From positions 9,463,642 to 9,527,641 of the forward strand of contig OU452229.1 of NCBI GenBank assembly GCA_911728455.2: a DNA stretch of 64,000 nt, given 5' to 3'. This DNA comes from Marthasterias glacialis (taxonomy: Eukaryota > Echinodermata > Asteroidea > Forcipulatida > Asteriidae). The notes beneath the pieces are model-generated. The model did no database searches. It was not told where the DNA came from and worked only from the letters and a program-made list of their open reading frames with translations. Shown one piece after another: positions 1 to 12,586 of the stretch. The position numbers and the translations under genes were made by a program. Within the stretch, counting starts at the first letter, position 1; each line of letters opens with the position of its first letter.

Positions 1-682
1 ATTTGTGACTTGGGGTACAAATCGTGAATTTTGACAATATTGGCGTACATTATTTGTGACTTGGGGTACATGTCGTGAATTTTGACAATATTGGCGTACA
101 TTATTTGTGACTTGAGGTAAAAATCGTGAATTTTGACAATATTGGCGTACATTATTTGTGACTTGGGGTACAAATCGTGAATTTTGACAAATATGGCGTA
201 CATTATTTGTGACTTGAGGTACAAATCGTGAATTTTGACAATGTTGGCGTACATTAATTGCGACTTGAGGTACATATCGTGAATTTTGACAATATTGGCG
301 TACATTATTTGTGACTTGAGGTAAAAATCGTGAATTTTGACAATATTGGCGTACATTATTTGTGACTTGGGGTACAAATCGTGAATTTTGACAAATATGG
401 CGTACATTATTTGTGACTTGAGGTACAAATCGTGAATTTTGACAATGTTGGCGTACATTAATTGCGACTTGGGGTACATATCGTGAATTTTGACAATATT
501 GGCATACATTATTTGCGACTAGGGGTACAAATCATGAATTTGACTCAAATATTTGTGATTTGGAGCAAAAATCTTGAATTTACGCCAATATTGGTGTAAA
601 TATTCACGACACGGGAAAAACGTGATTTTCGACGCCAGTATTGGCGTAAATATTTGCGATTTAAGTAACAAATCGTGAATAT
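1..682. repeat. 51-bp satellite array with higher-order period
   Basis: Tandem repeat with a 51-bp unit (core GTGACTTGGGGTACAAATCG, then a TTTTGACAATATTGGCGTAC part). About ten well-conserved units fill 1-530. More diverged units, with extra changes and length variation, continue to about 680. Diagnostic variants recur every four units: the units starting near 103, 154, 205 and 256 match those starting near 307, 358, 409 and 460. This gives a higher-order repeat of about 204 bp. The array enters the window from the left, so its full length is unknown. No coding potential is seen. Confidence 0.9.
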
Positions 683-1545
683 TACGCTATATAGAGTGCG
701 ATGTCTCTTTAAAGCCACCTTACAAAACCTGAACCTATTGTTCTTGCAATCATGGACCTTTCGTCCCGTTTGTAAAAACCCTTTGTTTAAATGTCACAAG
801 TACATTATATTTTGTAGAACTGTGAAATTTATGGTAAACAAAATTAGAAATGAGAAATTATAAGCCTTGAATGAAAAATCAAGGTTCTTTAGAAATAAGA
901 CATTTTTGAGGACGAAGCATGCCCCACAAAGGAGAAAATTGAAGCCAAATGGGAAAAGGGTGCATCATAAAAAAAACTAAACGTAACGTTCCAATAACGT
1001 CGAATACAAGCTGTTCCATCGCTTGCAAGTATAATAATAGCCAAATATAAGTGGTGGCCGCCATTTATTAAGTGGCGGCGACAAGGTGCAAGAGAAAACC
1101 TTCCACTTGAAAGAGAAACTCAACGTGGCACTAATGAGGTTCCGTAGTTTCAAGCCGAAAAGAGGCGAATTAAACAAACGTAAATTAATCAGAATACCCA
1201 TCTATAACTTTGACTCACACAGTCAAAATTATTATTAGTTTCAACTATATTGTTCACTTCAATTTCGTTCGCCATAAAAGCCCAAGTTTCTGGGAGAACC
1301 TTCCTCGAAACATAAAATCCAAGATGGCCGCCAAATATGGCGGCCATTTTGAATTCTCAAAAGCGTTTAACACTATCACGTGACTCATCACTCACTTTCT
1401 TTCAAAAAAAATCAAAAACAAGTGGAAATCATATTAAAAAATTCAAAGAAATCACTAAAAAAACTAAAATCGTGTGACTAAAAGACAAACAAATGGTTGC
1501 CCTGGCAACAGCTAACCCCGGTATCAATTATTTGTTGCCAACCTG
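683..1545. other. Intergenic, no gene seen
   Basis: No convincing exon on either strand. The only structure noticed is short palindromes built on GCCGCCAT/ATGGCGGC (near 1055-1080 and 1322-1351), a common motif of invertebrate intergenic DNA. Confidence 0.5.
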
Positions 1546-1555
1546 ATTGTGCCCC

Positions 1556-2138
1556 CCAAAAAACAACAAACTAACAAACAAACAAACAACCTAACAAACA
1601 AACAAACAAACAAACAAACCAACAAACAACCCAACAAACAAACAAACAAACAAACAAACAAACAAACAAACAACCAAACAACCAGCCAACAAACAAACAA
1701 ACAAACAAACAAACAAACAACCCAACAAACAAACAAACAAACAAACAAACAAACAAACAAACAAACAAACAAACAAACAAACAAACAAACAAACAAACAA
1801 ACAAACAAACAAACAAACAAACAAACAAACAAACAAACAAACAAACAAACAAACAAACAAACAAACAAACAAACAAACAAACAAACAAACAAACAAACAA
1901 ACAAACAAACAAACAAACAAACAAACAAACAAACAAACAAACAAACAAACAAACAAACAAACAAACAAACAAACAAACAAACAAACAAACAAACAAACAA
2001 ACAAACAAACAAACAAACAAACAAACAAACAAACAAACAAACAAACAAACAAACAAACAAACAAACAAACAAACAAACAAACAAACAAACAAACAAACAA
2101 ACAAACAAACAAAACAAACAAACAAAAGAAAAACAAAC
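1556..2138. repeat. (CAAA)n microsatellite, about 580 bp
   Basis: Nearly pure CAAA/AACA tetranucleotide repeat. Interruptions (CTAAC, CCAAC, CCAGCC) are confined to the first ~170 bp; from about 1733 to 2112 the tract is perfect. A four-base unit keeps several frames open on both strands, which creates long TNKQ or LFVC open frames that are not genes. The left end is old and interrupted while the right end is homogeneous, which suggests recent expansion at the right. Confidence 0.95.
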
Positions 2139-3734
2139 CGGTCCTGATATAGGGTTAAAGGATTGTGTTTCACTTTGAGGCATTTATCCATTTATAATAT
2201 TGTTTAAATAGTATGTTTCTAACTGGATGGTTGTCAAATAATGTAGTGAAAACACAACATGTCAAAATTGAATGGCTCATTAAGATGAAGTCAGTACAAT
2301 AACTATTGTTTTACATTTAGACAATGCTTGCATGTTAAATCAATGTCAAAGTTAAAGAATTCAAAGGCCTTCATAAAGGTCATCTTTATAACATCACAAT
2401 GAACATGTTCATATTATTTTATTGGACAGAGCCGTGGCCAAACAAAGAACCACTGTAATAATAGTAATGTAATTTATAATGTTATTATTATATTATTGAG
2501 ATGCAGGTGGAATACTACTGGTCCATTCCACTTTAATTACATGATCTACCATAAACACGTTCACATTAGGCATAGACATTTATTTGCACATAACCACTTG
2601 GTTGAATTTCGCAGTATTTTTAACCGCGTGAGGGCGTGTGTGAACCAAATTTACTAAGTGCGGAACAATTCAAAAGATGTCTTTGGCTATTAATTTCAAT
2701 AATACGACAAACATGTACATGTACTGCAGTCAAAATAAGATAAAATTGTAGTTGTAATAAAAGGAATTTTGCCGTTGAAAGTGCCCTCATGCAGTCAAAA
2801 TGACAATGTTGTCAACCTAATGCAGTGTTACTATAAGATACTGTCAACATTAATACATTTATTGTTCACATTCTCTTTTCTTAATGTTTGGCAAAGTTCA
2901 CGAATCGAGGCATGTACTTGCATATAAATAACTATGAATTCCAATCAAGTGAACACTTTCGTGTCGAGTGAAAATACAACTTCGAGCATTTTTTTGAGTT
3001 AGTGTAACACTCTTCTCTTAAATTACCGCACATTCGTGTCATTGCAGTACCTAGTTCATCAAAATTAAGACTAAATAATACACACTACTCAATACACAAC
3101 CGTGGACCAATGAGTTGGCTCATTTTAAACAACAATTTGAGACATAACAATAGGAGTACCAGTTACATTTAGTTTCATAAACCGATCTGCTACATATTCA
3201 AAAAACACAAGGTGAGATATTAATAGAATAATTATAATTTGTATCTTAAAAATACATTTACACATACAAAGTACACAATATTCGCAATTTTAAAAAGGTT
3301 TAAATTATCTAATTTGTTTTATTTTAGGTGGCTCACAAATTGTGAGAGAACTTATAGTGCACCATTCTTGCAAACATTAGAATATTAGAAATAAACAAAA
3401 ATAATTACGTATTTCTGAGTGATTCTATAGCACTGTTGATTTATGGTGTTAACGATTCCTCCATAAAGTCTCATTGAATCCATATTGTCAAGAAATCCAA
3501 TACTACACAGCAACCCTGTTAAGTGTCATCTGCAAGGACCAGTTCATTTGGTCCATTACTGTAAATTAAGAACATTTGCATTTGTGATAAAGATGTACAC
3601 ACTTCGAAATGACATTCAACTTTTATTGAAATTCTTCTTCCAGTGTGATTGCCGAAGGATTCAGACGAACAAGATCAAAGCTTTTGTTTGATTTACCGTT
3701 GTGATTATTCTGTTTGGTAGCTGTCTTTTGTTAT

Positions 3735-3840
3735 TTCTTTACATGACATTTTGGTTACAAAGACAAATTGACTTGAGCAGGATTTGAACCAACTCTACCA
3801 ACTGAACTATCTGACCCTTTGTTGGCGGTCTCCCTTCTTT
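3735..3840 (-). mobile_element. Truncated tRNA-derived SINE (GGGAGACCGCC family)
   Basis: Read on the minus strand it contains GGGAGACCGCCAAC, a box-A-like TAGTTCAGTTGGTAGAG and a box-B-like GGTTCAAATCC, then CAATTTGTCTTTG. The same order occurs at 34300-34400 on the plus strand. About 25 bp between the two boxes are deleted here, so this is a dead copy and not a tRNA gene. Confidence 0.6.
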
Positions 3841-4796
3841 AAATTATGTAAAATCTTTTTGTTTTGTGTTGTTATGTGTCTTGCTTTGTCACATCGAATC
3901 ATGTGGAGATAAATCTCAAGAGGAAAGTTCCATAATTGTAGCGGTCCGGTGGATTTGAGCGCTTTGCTACAACCAGCTGGTGTAGTTGTTTTGCTTTCCA
4001 TAAAATGTACATGTATGTACATGTATAACTATTTATAATGACCTGTATCATAAATGGTGCTTGTGATTACCATTCACCCTAAAATCAGTTTTAAATCAAA
4101 CAAAATTTAAGAGAAGTGAATGGTGAAAATGTGTGTATCTGCTTGCAATCCCATGACACTACATGCATTTGCTAGATGTGCTTGTAATTTATTTACTTAG
4201 CAGTGACCTGACCACCCCCACCCCAGCCCCCACCCCCACAATAAGAGATTTGGGGGGGAATCCACAGATAAAAAAGAGAGAGAGAGAGATGAAAAAAAAA
4301 AAAAAAAAAACTCTGATGCTTGAAATGTCTTCATCAGAGTTATGTAACCACAACACAGTAAACAAAATGGTAGTGGGGTTTTGGTGTTGCTATCTGTGTG
4401 ACTTACTTATCAGAACGTCTGTCTTGCTTTAATCATTCTACACTTTATTTCTTATTTGTTTTGTAACCTTACTTCTTCATTAACTTTGTGTTATGTAAAA
4501 ATAGCTAATTAAATTATATATAAATTAATATTTGTTTGGTATTTGTTACACAATAAGTCAACCTTGTCAAATGTTTCCCAGTGATGGCCATCAGGGGAAC
4601 ATGACAAGTGAACAACCTCAACATTTTCTTTCATCATGTAAGTTATAGGCTAATGTTCATGTTTGTATAAACGACAAAATAATGACCACGATTACCAGCA
4701 GTTTAGTTGAGATCGTGTCTGCATAAAGATTTGAAACTTTGGTGGGCCAAGATAAAGTTTTGGTGGACCAACTTCATCCCTGAAACAGAGTAAATG

Positions 4797-5097
4797 GGTC
4801 GTTGCTGAGTGGTCTAGTGACTCAATTCTAGTGGTAAAGTCACCTGGGTGTGGGTTCAAATCCCAGTCATGACAATTGTGTCCATGAGCATTTTGCTTCT
4901 CCCACACTAAATGGGTATCTGTGAGTGCATAGATGATTCTTGATTGATAGTTTGATTAATTTGGCTGCATACTTCCCAGGGAGCTGAAATGGTTTAAGGA
5001 ATAAAATAAATGGCCCAGTGCCCAAGATAATAGTGATAATGTGCACCCAGTGTTAACACTGGCAAATACTAGCACTATATAAATATCTATTATTTCC
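4797..5097 (+). mobile_element. tRNA-derived SINE, TCATGGCTGAGTGG family
   Basis: The tRNA-like head has a box A (CTGAGTGGTCTAGTG) and a box B (GGGTTCAAATCCCAGTC), followed by TTGTGTCC-type linker and a body with CCCAGGGAGCTGAAATGG. It ends in an AGCACTATATAAATA-type tail. The copy at 48763-49110 shows the same parts in the same order. Confidence 0.75.
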
Positions 5098-6300
5098 GAT
5101 AGATGGGCTGGTGGAGATACCTTCAGTCCCAAATCTGTGTCATGATTATAAATACACAAGTTTTAGATTGGAAAGATTGTTAGATCGGCAAAATGATTGA
5201 ACTGTACATGGTGGCAAATCCAATTTACTGTTGGTTAACTTGTGAAATGTGAGTTTTTTTCTCTAAAATGCACATCAGTTTTCTTATGGGAAAAATTCAT
5301 ATTGGATTTGGTTACAGAAAGACAAAGTGCACTGTGTATCACATTTCAAGGCTTATTAGATGTACTCACATACTGTCATGATCTGAGATTACCCATTTCA
5401 TGATTTTACTAGTTCGCCCACGCCCCAATGCTAAGCTACACTCTTCTTAATCAGTACACATAGTCAACATATACATGGGGAGACAGAGCATGTTGAAGAA
5501 GCAGCTCATCGACTGCAGAGCTGACTGAGACTGTTGATGAATTTAAGAACTAACAGAAATCACATCTAATGAAAAGTATAACTCATAGGCATTGACTCTT
5601 TGTTGCCCTTGGGTGGGTTTATACTGTGCATTATAAATTCCACAGAATGTTTGCCAGTATGAAGAAACTAAATTGTAAACTTTAAATTGAAAGACAAGGC
5701 GTATATCTCACTTACAATGCTTGTCAAAATCCAAAGTAAAGCATCCATAAGACTCCAGCCAGACTTATCCTGTGTTTATCCATATAATGTATCCTGCACT
5801 GAAGTTTCACATCCAGGTCATTTAGTCTAATCTATGCAGATATCAAGACAGGCTTATTGTGTTGAGTTGCATCTGATGAATACAGTACATGTAGCAGTCA
5901 CTTAGAATGTGCTATTATAAGCAGATCCACTTACATGTAAGATGTTCTCGTTGGAAAGAACATTCTGGAATCATTATCAAGAGTCATCCCACTACCATTA
6001 TTGTAAATTAGGCATAGCTATCGAGACCCATGAGAGAGGGAAGGGTTATTTGCTTGTTTATAACATTGACATCTTAAAATCTTGTTATATTCAGTTTATG
6101 TTAAACCCTGCAGGTGCTGTCACATCACTTAATACAGCAGTAACATGACACACATTGTCCACACACAAAATCACAAATGAGGAAAAAATGCAGCAAATTT
6201 TGTAAAGCGAGGATAATTGAGAGCCTGATGAAAAATTACTCTGTTGTAAAGCACTGCATGATTTGGCCATTTCGAGGAGGGGTAAGAAGATGGGAAGGGG

Positions 6301-8095
6301 TCATCTCAATTTCTTCTCCATCTTTCGCATCTTCTTTTCTTTTCTTGCCATTTCTCTGCCTCTTACACTTGTTGCTAGTCTGTAGACAACAAAAGCTGCA
6401 ACAAAATAAATTAAAAAGGAAATTTAACATTGACTACATGAATCATTATATCGTGTGAAACTGCAATGCAGGCACTGTCAGAAAAAGTTACTTAGGATAT
6501 TCTAGAGTTAATTTGTGAGGAGAGTAACAGAGACACATGACCGATGACTCAATTCCCAGAACTATTTGTTTAAAGTACTAACATAATTAACCTTAACACA
6601 GAGAGCTTTTGGATACTATACATACGGCCAAGTATTAGGCCTATCCCATCCTTCTACACTGCCACTGATGCAAATAAGCAACACCGTGGCCAAAAGATGA
6701 TCGAGAGAGTCGTTTTTGGTTGGGGAAGCAGCTAACCATAATGGCTTCTGATCCAGTTGCTATTATTGCCTCGGAAAGAGGTTGGGCATGGATCTGCCAC
6801 TGATGGCAGAAGTCACTCAAGACCTTTGACGCAGCATGTTTTAGAATATTAACTGATTAAAAAAAGAAGAAAAAAAAAGAGAATTACGTACATTCACACC
6901 AGTGCATTATGGGAATCCACAATATCACCCTTTTGGTAAGAACTAGGTCTACCATTATTAATTGACTGTAACTGGTCAGTATACTGATTTAATGTTTGAT
7001 GGGTGATTGATTGACACAATATTCATAAAGGGCTAGAGTCACTGGTGCACATGCCATAGCTTTCAACACAGCAATCCATTAACTGTTCCTTGCATTGCCA
7101 CAACCTTCCTGGAGGAAGTTACTGTCTAAAGGGGTAGTGCACTTCCAATGAGTACGGTAGCTGGAAGAAAAGCACAAACGATCCCTAAGAAAAGAGCTTG
7201 ATAGAACCAGGCTCCTTTGACAACCAGTTACCGCAAGACTTTCCTGCCCCATATGCAGCCATAGAGTTCAAGGATTGTACTTTTCAGCCACTTCGGAGTC
7301 CATGGGGACCCTAATTTGTATTGAAGGTTACTTGGTAGATGATCCTACTCATTCGCAAGTGATCGCCAATTAACCACTATTAACTGTCTACAGTTACTAG
7401 TACTACTACTGACTGTACCTACCTGTAAAGTAGTAGTGCAATGTTTACTATGTTCTCACAGTCACAGAAGCCTTCCTACTCTAAACACTTGCCCCCTCTC
7501 CCCACTCCCCCCCCCCCACACCCACCAATCCCATGAGATAAGAAAAATGCACAAATAAATAGTTCAATACACAAAAAAGCAATCTGAAAAAAATAATTAG
7601 GCCTAATATAAATAACACATTATGACTTTCCCCCCGTTTTAACCCCCCCCCCCCCCCCCCCATCAATGAAGAACAAGTATAATACACCACTGCGTTTTTT
7701 ACTTTTACACACAAAAAGGGCACAGCTGCAGGTAGAAATTTAATGGAGTCACAACATATTGTTATGGTTTTCTCCGTTTCAACTTTGCCCATTGCATTTC
7801 ACTTCTTACGTTTAAATGAAAAGTTGTCATTATGTGGAAACCTTAATTTAGTTAATGTTTCCATTATTATAAATAAGGCTACGTTTCCAAATTCGGATTT
7901 ATCCCAGACTGGAATTAACATCAATTTATCTATTCTTACTTATATTATAATATAACGTTAAATATAAATTTAATGTATTTTTTGTGGCAATTTTAACTCA
8001 CCAACAAGGGAAATGATGACTATGGCAGGAATGATAAATACACGGTTGTCAAACCCTTCCTCAACAGGGGAATTCGGATCTTTAAATTCAACCAT
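6301..8095 (-). CDS. Small single-pass membrane protein, 62 aa, two exons
   Basis: Exons on the minus strand are 8095-8002 and 6395-6301. The ATG at 8095 sits in an ACAAAATGG context. Exon 1 ends in a GTGAGT donor in phase 1, and exon 2 follows a pyrimidine-rich TTGTTGCAG acceptor in the matching phase. The product begins MVEFKDPNSPVEEGFDNRV. A hydrophobic segment at residues 19-36 (VFIIPAIVIISLVAFVVY) is predicted to span a membrane. The tail is very basic with KKMRKMEKK-type charge, ending LR at residue 62. An acidic N-terminus and basic C-terminus would fit an N-out/C-in single-pass protein. The family was not recognised, so no function is assigned. The intron holds poly-C tracts near 7508 and 7639. 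A second TCTACAG acceptor 15 bp inside exon 2 would break the frame, so the first is preferred. Confidence 0.6.
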
Positions 8096-8560
8096 TTTGT
8101 TGTGTTTCTTGCTGTAGAACCGATTGCTGCAACTTCAATATGCTACTGCTACCGCTACTGCAGCAACGTAACTGCTGCTGCATGATTTGTGTCTGTGTGT
8201 ATGTGTATAGTCAGTAGTACAGAGTACTATGGTGTGAAACTGAATGACGTCGTGGTCGAGACCGCCCGCGTACTGTATAGTGTAACATACACCTGCCCCT
8301 GGAGGGCGTAGTTCGTAGGGTTTCCGGTCAACTCGGCTCGATGTCAACTCGGTCCGAAGGGCCTTTTCGAAACAGGCTGGTGGACTTGGGCTTAGGCTCC
8401 GGCTTAGGATCCGTCTGCCCCTTTAAGCCCCGTATCAAGCGCGCGTTTAAAAACAAAAGAAGTCATCTAAGTCTCAAGTCAACTCGGATTGAACGGAAAA
8501 TGGTGGGTGTGGTAGTGTTGTAGGTAAGCGCAGCTGGCGCAGAGGGTGCTGACAACCGTA
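8096..8560. promoter_or_regulatory. CpG-rich segment upstream of the membrane-protein gene
   Basis: Compared with the AT-rich flanks, this stretch has many CpG dinucleotides (CGTCGTGGTCGAGACCGCCC near 8250, repeated CAACTCGG motifs near 8328-8355 and 8480, GCGCGCG near 8440). It abuts the 5' end of the minus-strand gene and is a plausible promoter. No TATA box or start site can be fixed from sequence. Part of it (about 8358-8412) resembles one arm of the foldback element at 41825-41970. Confidence 0.35.
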
Positions 8561-8689
8561 CTAATGAGTTGTGATTGTGTGTATTGTTTTCTATCTCGAA
8601 AATTAATAACAGCAACCTTAAAATTAATATATACATAACTGCTGTTTTATACCAAGTTGTTTGCAACACACCCGGGAGCTGATTCCTGG

Positions 8690-8960
8690 CTTATGGTTTG
8701 CCTTCTGACTGGACCCCCACCGAGCAAAGAGGTTTGGCGTTGCACAGGACCGCCCACATAGGGCTGGTAAGCTCGCAGTTGGATAAAGCGCTCGTACGGT
8801 ATTCGAGAGGTCGCGGGTTCAAGTCCGCCATCATCCTTAATTTATAATGGAATTCTCAGTCAGTTTCCCCTGTATGTATTGTGTGTAAATCCATGCACAT
8901 AAAAAGCCTGTATCCATTCGTTGTGCATATCCCCGCTACTGCCCTTAAATTAACTTAAGG
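8690..8960 (+). mobile_element. tRNA-derived SINE (GGGCTGG...TCAGTTTCCC family)
   Basis: Contains CTTCTGACTGG, a C-rich stretch, ACCGCCCACATAGGGCTGG, a weak box A (GTAAGCTCGCAGTTGG), a strong box B (GCGGGTTCAAGTCCGCC) and the body motif CAGTCAGTTTCCC. The same motif order is found at 34220-34480. The acceptor-stem ends do not pair, so it is a retroelement and not a tRNA gene. Confidence 0.65.
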
Positions 8961-10694
8961 ATGAGCAACAAAAACATTATTTGGAAAAGTTTAAGTCTAA
9001 ACAGAAATATTCAATTTACAGTAAAATTTATTTTTGCAAATTTAGGGCGAACTAATGATTGATTTTGTTCATTAACAAGCTTTATTTCAATTAACTTTAT
9101 ATTTAAAATTCTAAATGTAGGTTACCTAAAGCCCTGAGGCTCATCATTATTGGCAAATAAACATCAAATTTCCCAATGGAATGTCACAGGCAAGTTCGCT
9201 TAATAGATCTGCAGAGTTTATTTCTGTAAACTTTATCAAGTCTATGGAAATAGTTAGACAAGAAGTCTGCAGTGTAACCGTAACATTTCAATTGCATGAA
9301 ACATAAACATGAAATAAATAATAAATAAATACCAAAACCATTTAGGGAAGGGAAACTTAAGTATTATTTTTTTTAAATCAGTGGACTATATTCAAGACCC
9401 AGAAAGCTTTATTAAAATTAACTTTAACTTTTTATTTAGTGACTTTAGTAAGTAATTTGTAACGTACCGTAGTTGCTCTTAATTTTCATCCATCGGAAAG
9501 GTTTTTGTATTTTAAGTTAAAATTATAAACTATATTTTGATTTTTTTTTTTTTTTTACAACAAATTTTATGAAACAGAAACAATGATTCTTTATTTATTA
9601 CGAGCTCAAAAGTACGAGCCAGACTGGTACAGTTGAATAATTAGACAGTATCCGAACTAATGGCCTTGACTCCCAGTGGCTCATGGCCGGATTGCTGAAA
9701 AGTATGGAATTCCATATCTGCCGACGGACGACGGACGACAGCAGGTATGGAATTCCATAGAAAAGTCTTATTCTTCAGCGTTGTCGTTGCAGCCAGCGGC
9801 CATAGCCGTAGCCGAAGTCGCTTGATTTTAACTTGGCATAATAACTGTGCGCCTATAGCCTGCACCTCAGTGTTGAAAGGTATAAAATGGCAAACCCCTG
9901 TGTTAAATGATAGCTAGGGCCCACTCAAAATCACAAAAAAATCCAGAGCAACGGATCAGCATATTGACGTTTCATTTGAAACTCTTCGATTTATTTATAT
10001 AAGGTTGATCTTATTTCTTATTTCCATTGGAAAAATCCTGCGCTGAGAAAAGTGAATATTTTCCCGTTGAGTTACTGCAGCATGAAACGATGCCATCTTG
10101 TCACATTTCCGCAATTACATCACGAATGTGACAGAGGTTAGATTAAAAGTTTTGGGGCTTACAACCGCGTATTTCAGAAAACAACAGCAACAATAAATAA
10201 ATAAAAAACACTTAATTTAAAACATAAAGTAAATATAATCAACGTTGATTGCCCGATTTTTTTAATATTTTTTTTCAATCTGCTCTCATTGAACGAATTT
10301 TGATTTTGCCAAAACGAAAACTGTCGCATATGCCACGGACAATGCACAAAAATACATATAACATACGAATGGGAAACTTTTCAGGACACTAGGCAAATCC
10401 ATTGTTCTCGGATGTGCGCATGTTCAGAACTTAACTGGTAAGTCTGCTGCCACCTAGCGTTCCAAAGTTTCCTTGTTTTTAAACATGGCTCCTGGACGTG
10501 TGATATAATGTCGGGATACCGAAAATTTTTAGTTTTTAGTTTGTAATCAACTATCAGTACCACTTATATCAGCGGATTTTTTTCAAGTAATCCCTTAAAT
10601 AAAAGCTTTTAACTTTATCAAATATATAAAAATATTCTAAATTTCCGAGAAAAAAAATGTGTTTGTTTTTTGCATGTGGAAGTGTTTGGGGTTT

Positions 10695-10860
10695 TTTGGG
10701 TTTTTTTTTAACCAGTTGCATCTAGTGAATTTTGTTTGAGCCCACAAATTTCCCCAAGTTAAAAATGAATGAGGTGCTCTTTAATAATTATTAGAAGATG
10801 TTTGTGCCCCGAGCAACTAATCATGTCCTGCAGAGCATGCCCATTTCCCCCTGTGTTTGG
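10695..10860 (+). repeat. Interspersed repeat, copy 1 of 2
   Basis: From AACCAGTTGC through GAGCCCACAAATTTCCC, AAGTTAAAAATGAATGA, TTAGAAGATG and ATCATGTCCTGCAG this segment matches, in reverse orientation, 40618-40768. Overall similarity by eye is high over about 150 bp. Class unknown. Confidence 0.6.
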
Positions 10861-11617
10861 AGTTGGAAATGGAAGCAACTTTATGGACCCGACCCGCCCT
10901 CTTCGAAAAAAAGGGCGTCTGGTACCCAGACTCGCGACGGTGAGGGTACGTGAGTAGTAGATCGAAACTGCGAACAAAAAGCAACAATCCAACACCCATC
11001 AGCAAAATGGCGATTTTCACGCGGGTGTTACTGCAAGTGCAAGTGTTACTGTTACTGTGCTAATGCAACTGCTATATCGCCAGACTGATAAAAACTGCTA
11101 GCTTTGTTTTAGCTTTATTTTGTCCGTGCGTTTTGATTGATACTGGATCTTCATACAAAATAGGCTAGTTTGACAAGGTACAAGGTAATGAAACATAGTA
11201 AAAGTACTTAATGATCATGCATGTTCTGATTATTTGTCTCTTTACTTAAGTTAAGTGTTTGCATATCTAGCCTGCACGAAGAAGAAAGTAGTTGCTTTTT
11301 TTTTAGTTTAGTAACTATATTTTATTTAAAAAAATACTTAATAAGGTACACGTATACATGAGTATTAGTTCTGTGTAGTATATAGTAAACCAGTAGACAC
11401 TCACTTCAGTGACAGTAGAGAATGACTACACTAGCCTGTACTGTACAGCCTTCAGCCGTGCATGCTATGATTGCTATATTTATACTATAACGTTAGTATA
11501 GTATTAGTAATGCTAATGACTGTGTCATGTGAGTGTGTAGTGTCTCCGTCCATCCACGGTGTGTGCCCAATCTGTTCTATTCCAACTTTGGAATCCCAAG
11601 TCCCAACTGGTTAGTTT

Positions 11618-11719
11618 GGATCAGTCTTACCCCCATACATTGTGCCAATACGCTGGACTACCTCAAGAAGCAGAGGTAGTCCAGCGTATTGTCACAATGT
11701 ATGGGGCTAGATCAGTCCC
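11618..11719. repeat. Near-perfect hairpin, ~47-nt arms, 8-nt loop
   Basis: The left arm (11618-11664) and right arm (11673-11719) are reverse complements apart from a few mismatches, separated only by AAGAAGCA. The core CAATACGCTGGACTACCTC pairs with GAGGTAGTCCAGCGTATTG without error. It lies about 0.9 kb upstream of the FYCO1 start codon. Confidence 0.8.
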
Positions 11720-11825
11720 AGCTTAAACCCCAGCTAAACAGTCATTGATAAGAAAGAAAAACAAATGTTCACAGATTTTAATACATACCTTACAACTTAT
11801 ACATGGTATATTATTATTATAATAT

Positions 11826-11988
11826 CAGGCCTGGAATTACAATGGAGGCAATGGCCTCTGTTGCCCAGGTCTTGGCCTTGGTGCCCCCTTCAAAAGTTTC
11901 CCATAGACTTAAAGATTTTCCAAGGGAAGTGTCCTTTGCAAAATGAAAATGGCCTTGCCCTCTCAAAGATGAAATTCCAGGTCTAGTA
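11826..11988. mobile_element. Short MITE-like element with TIRs
   Basis: About 160 bp bounded by AGGCCTGGAATT on the left and its near reverse complement AATTCCAGGTCT on the right. The interior (GAGGCAATGGCCTCTGTTGCC...) resembles the segment at 43555-43715. No coding capacity is seen. Confidence 0.45.
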
Positions 11989-12586
11989 GGCTATATTAAG
12001 ATTAAGATAATGATGAGTAGACAATTTTCCTGAAACATTTCTGCCTGAAGTGTTAGGGCCTATCGGTTTTTTACAACAAATGAAATAAGATCCAAAATTA
12101 ATTATCGTCTCATGTGAGACCAAAACTCTGCCTAAGAATGCGTACAAAAATGCTGAATGCATTTTTACTGTTGTTGCGCAAATGAAACAACAAAATAAGC
12201 AACAGAATAATTCTAACTAGTAGTAGTAATTACACTATACATCACTTACAGTTATCACACCATAAAACTTTGTTAAAAACACAACATTTTTAACAGACTT
12301 AAGGTAATTTGGATAATTATGACTCTTTTACATATGGTTTGTTTATCTTCAAAGATAGTTTTCAGTGCATTTCAATCATGTTGTTGTCAGTTGTCACTAG
12401 GGGTTGTCATTTGTGGGCTTTAGTGCAACTGGATACATATGTACACATGTCAGTTTTTTCAGTAGATTAATTTGTTAATCTGATCCATTCATTACTTTAC
12501 ACACTTACTGATTTTACCTTCAGGTGAACATGTTATATGCAAGTGGATGCTTGTTTATTGCTTGAAGTTGGAAAGAAACAGCAATC

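Larger units (their letters stand above)
2139..6300. other. Intergenic with SINE remnants, no gene seen
   Basis: No exon pair with good splice sites and recognisable protein sequence was found on either strand. The stretch holds two tRNA-derived SINE segments (entered separately), a short CCCCCACCCC/poly-A patch around 4208-4309, and otherwise AT-rich unique-looking DNA. A 3'-UTR of the minus-strand membrane-protein gene probably occupies its right end. Confidence 0.45.
8961..12586. other. Region upstream of FYCO1, no coding exon seen
   Basis: No coding exon was recognised. It must contain the FYCO1 promoter and any leader exons. An acceptor TTTTACCTTCAG ends at about 12523, so 12524-12586 is probably the 5'-UTR part of the first coding exon. 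A moderately CpG-rich patch around 10870-11040 is one possible leader or promoter, but this cannot be fixed. Repeats and a long hairpin in this region are entered separately. Confidence 0.4.

Noticed and set aside
1..530. CRISPR-like array
   Set aside because: The repeats are contiguous 51-bp units with no unique spacers, in a eukaryotic context.
1524..2191. Long open frames on both strands (TNKQ and LFVC repeats)
   Set aside because: They come only from the CAAA tetranucleotide tract, which has no stop in several frames.
8770..8835. tRNA gene
   Set aside because: Box A and B are present, but the acceptor-stem ends do not pair and the same body follows other copies, so it is a SINE. The same applies to 4797, 14628, 34319, 39450, 48763 and the minus-strand 27300 and 61800 segments.
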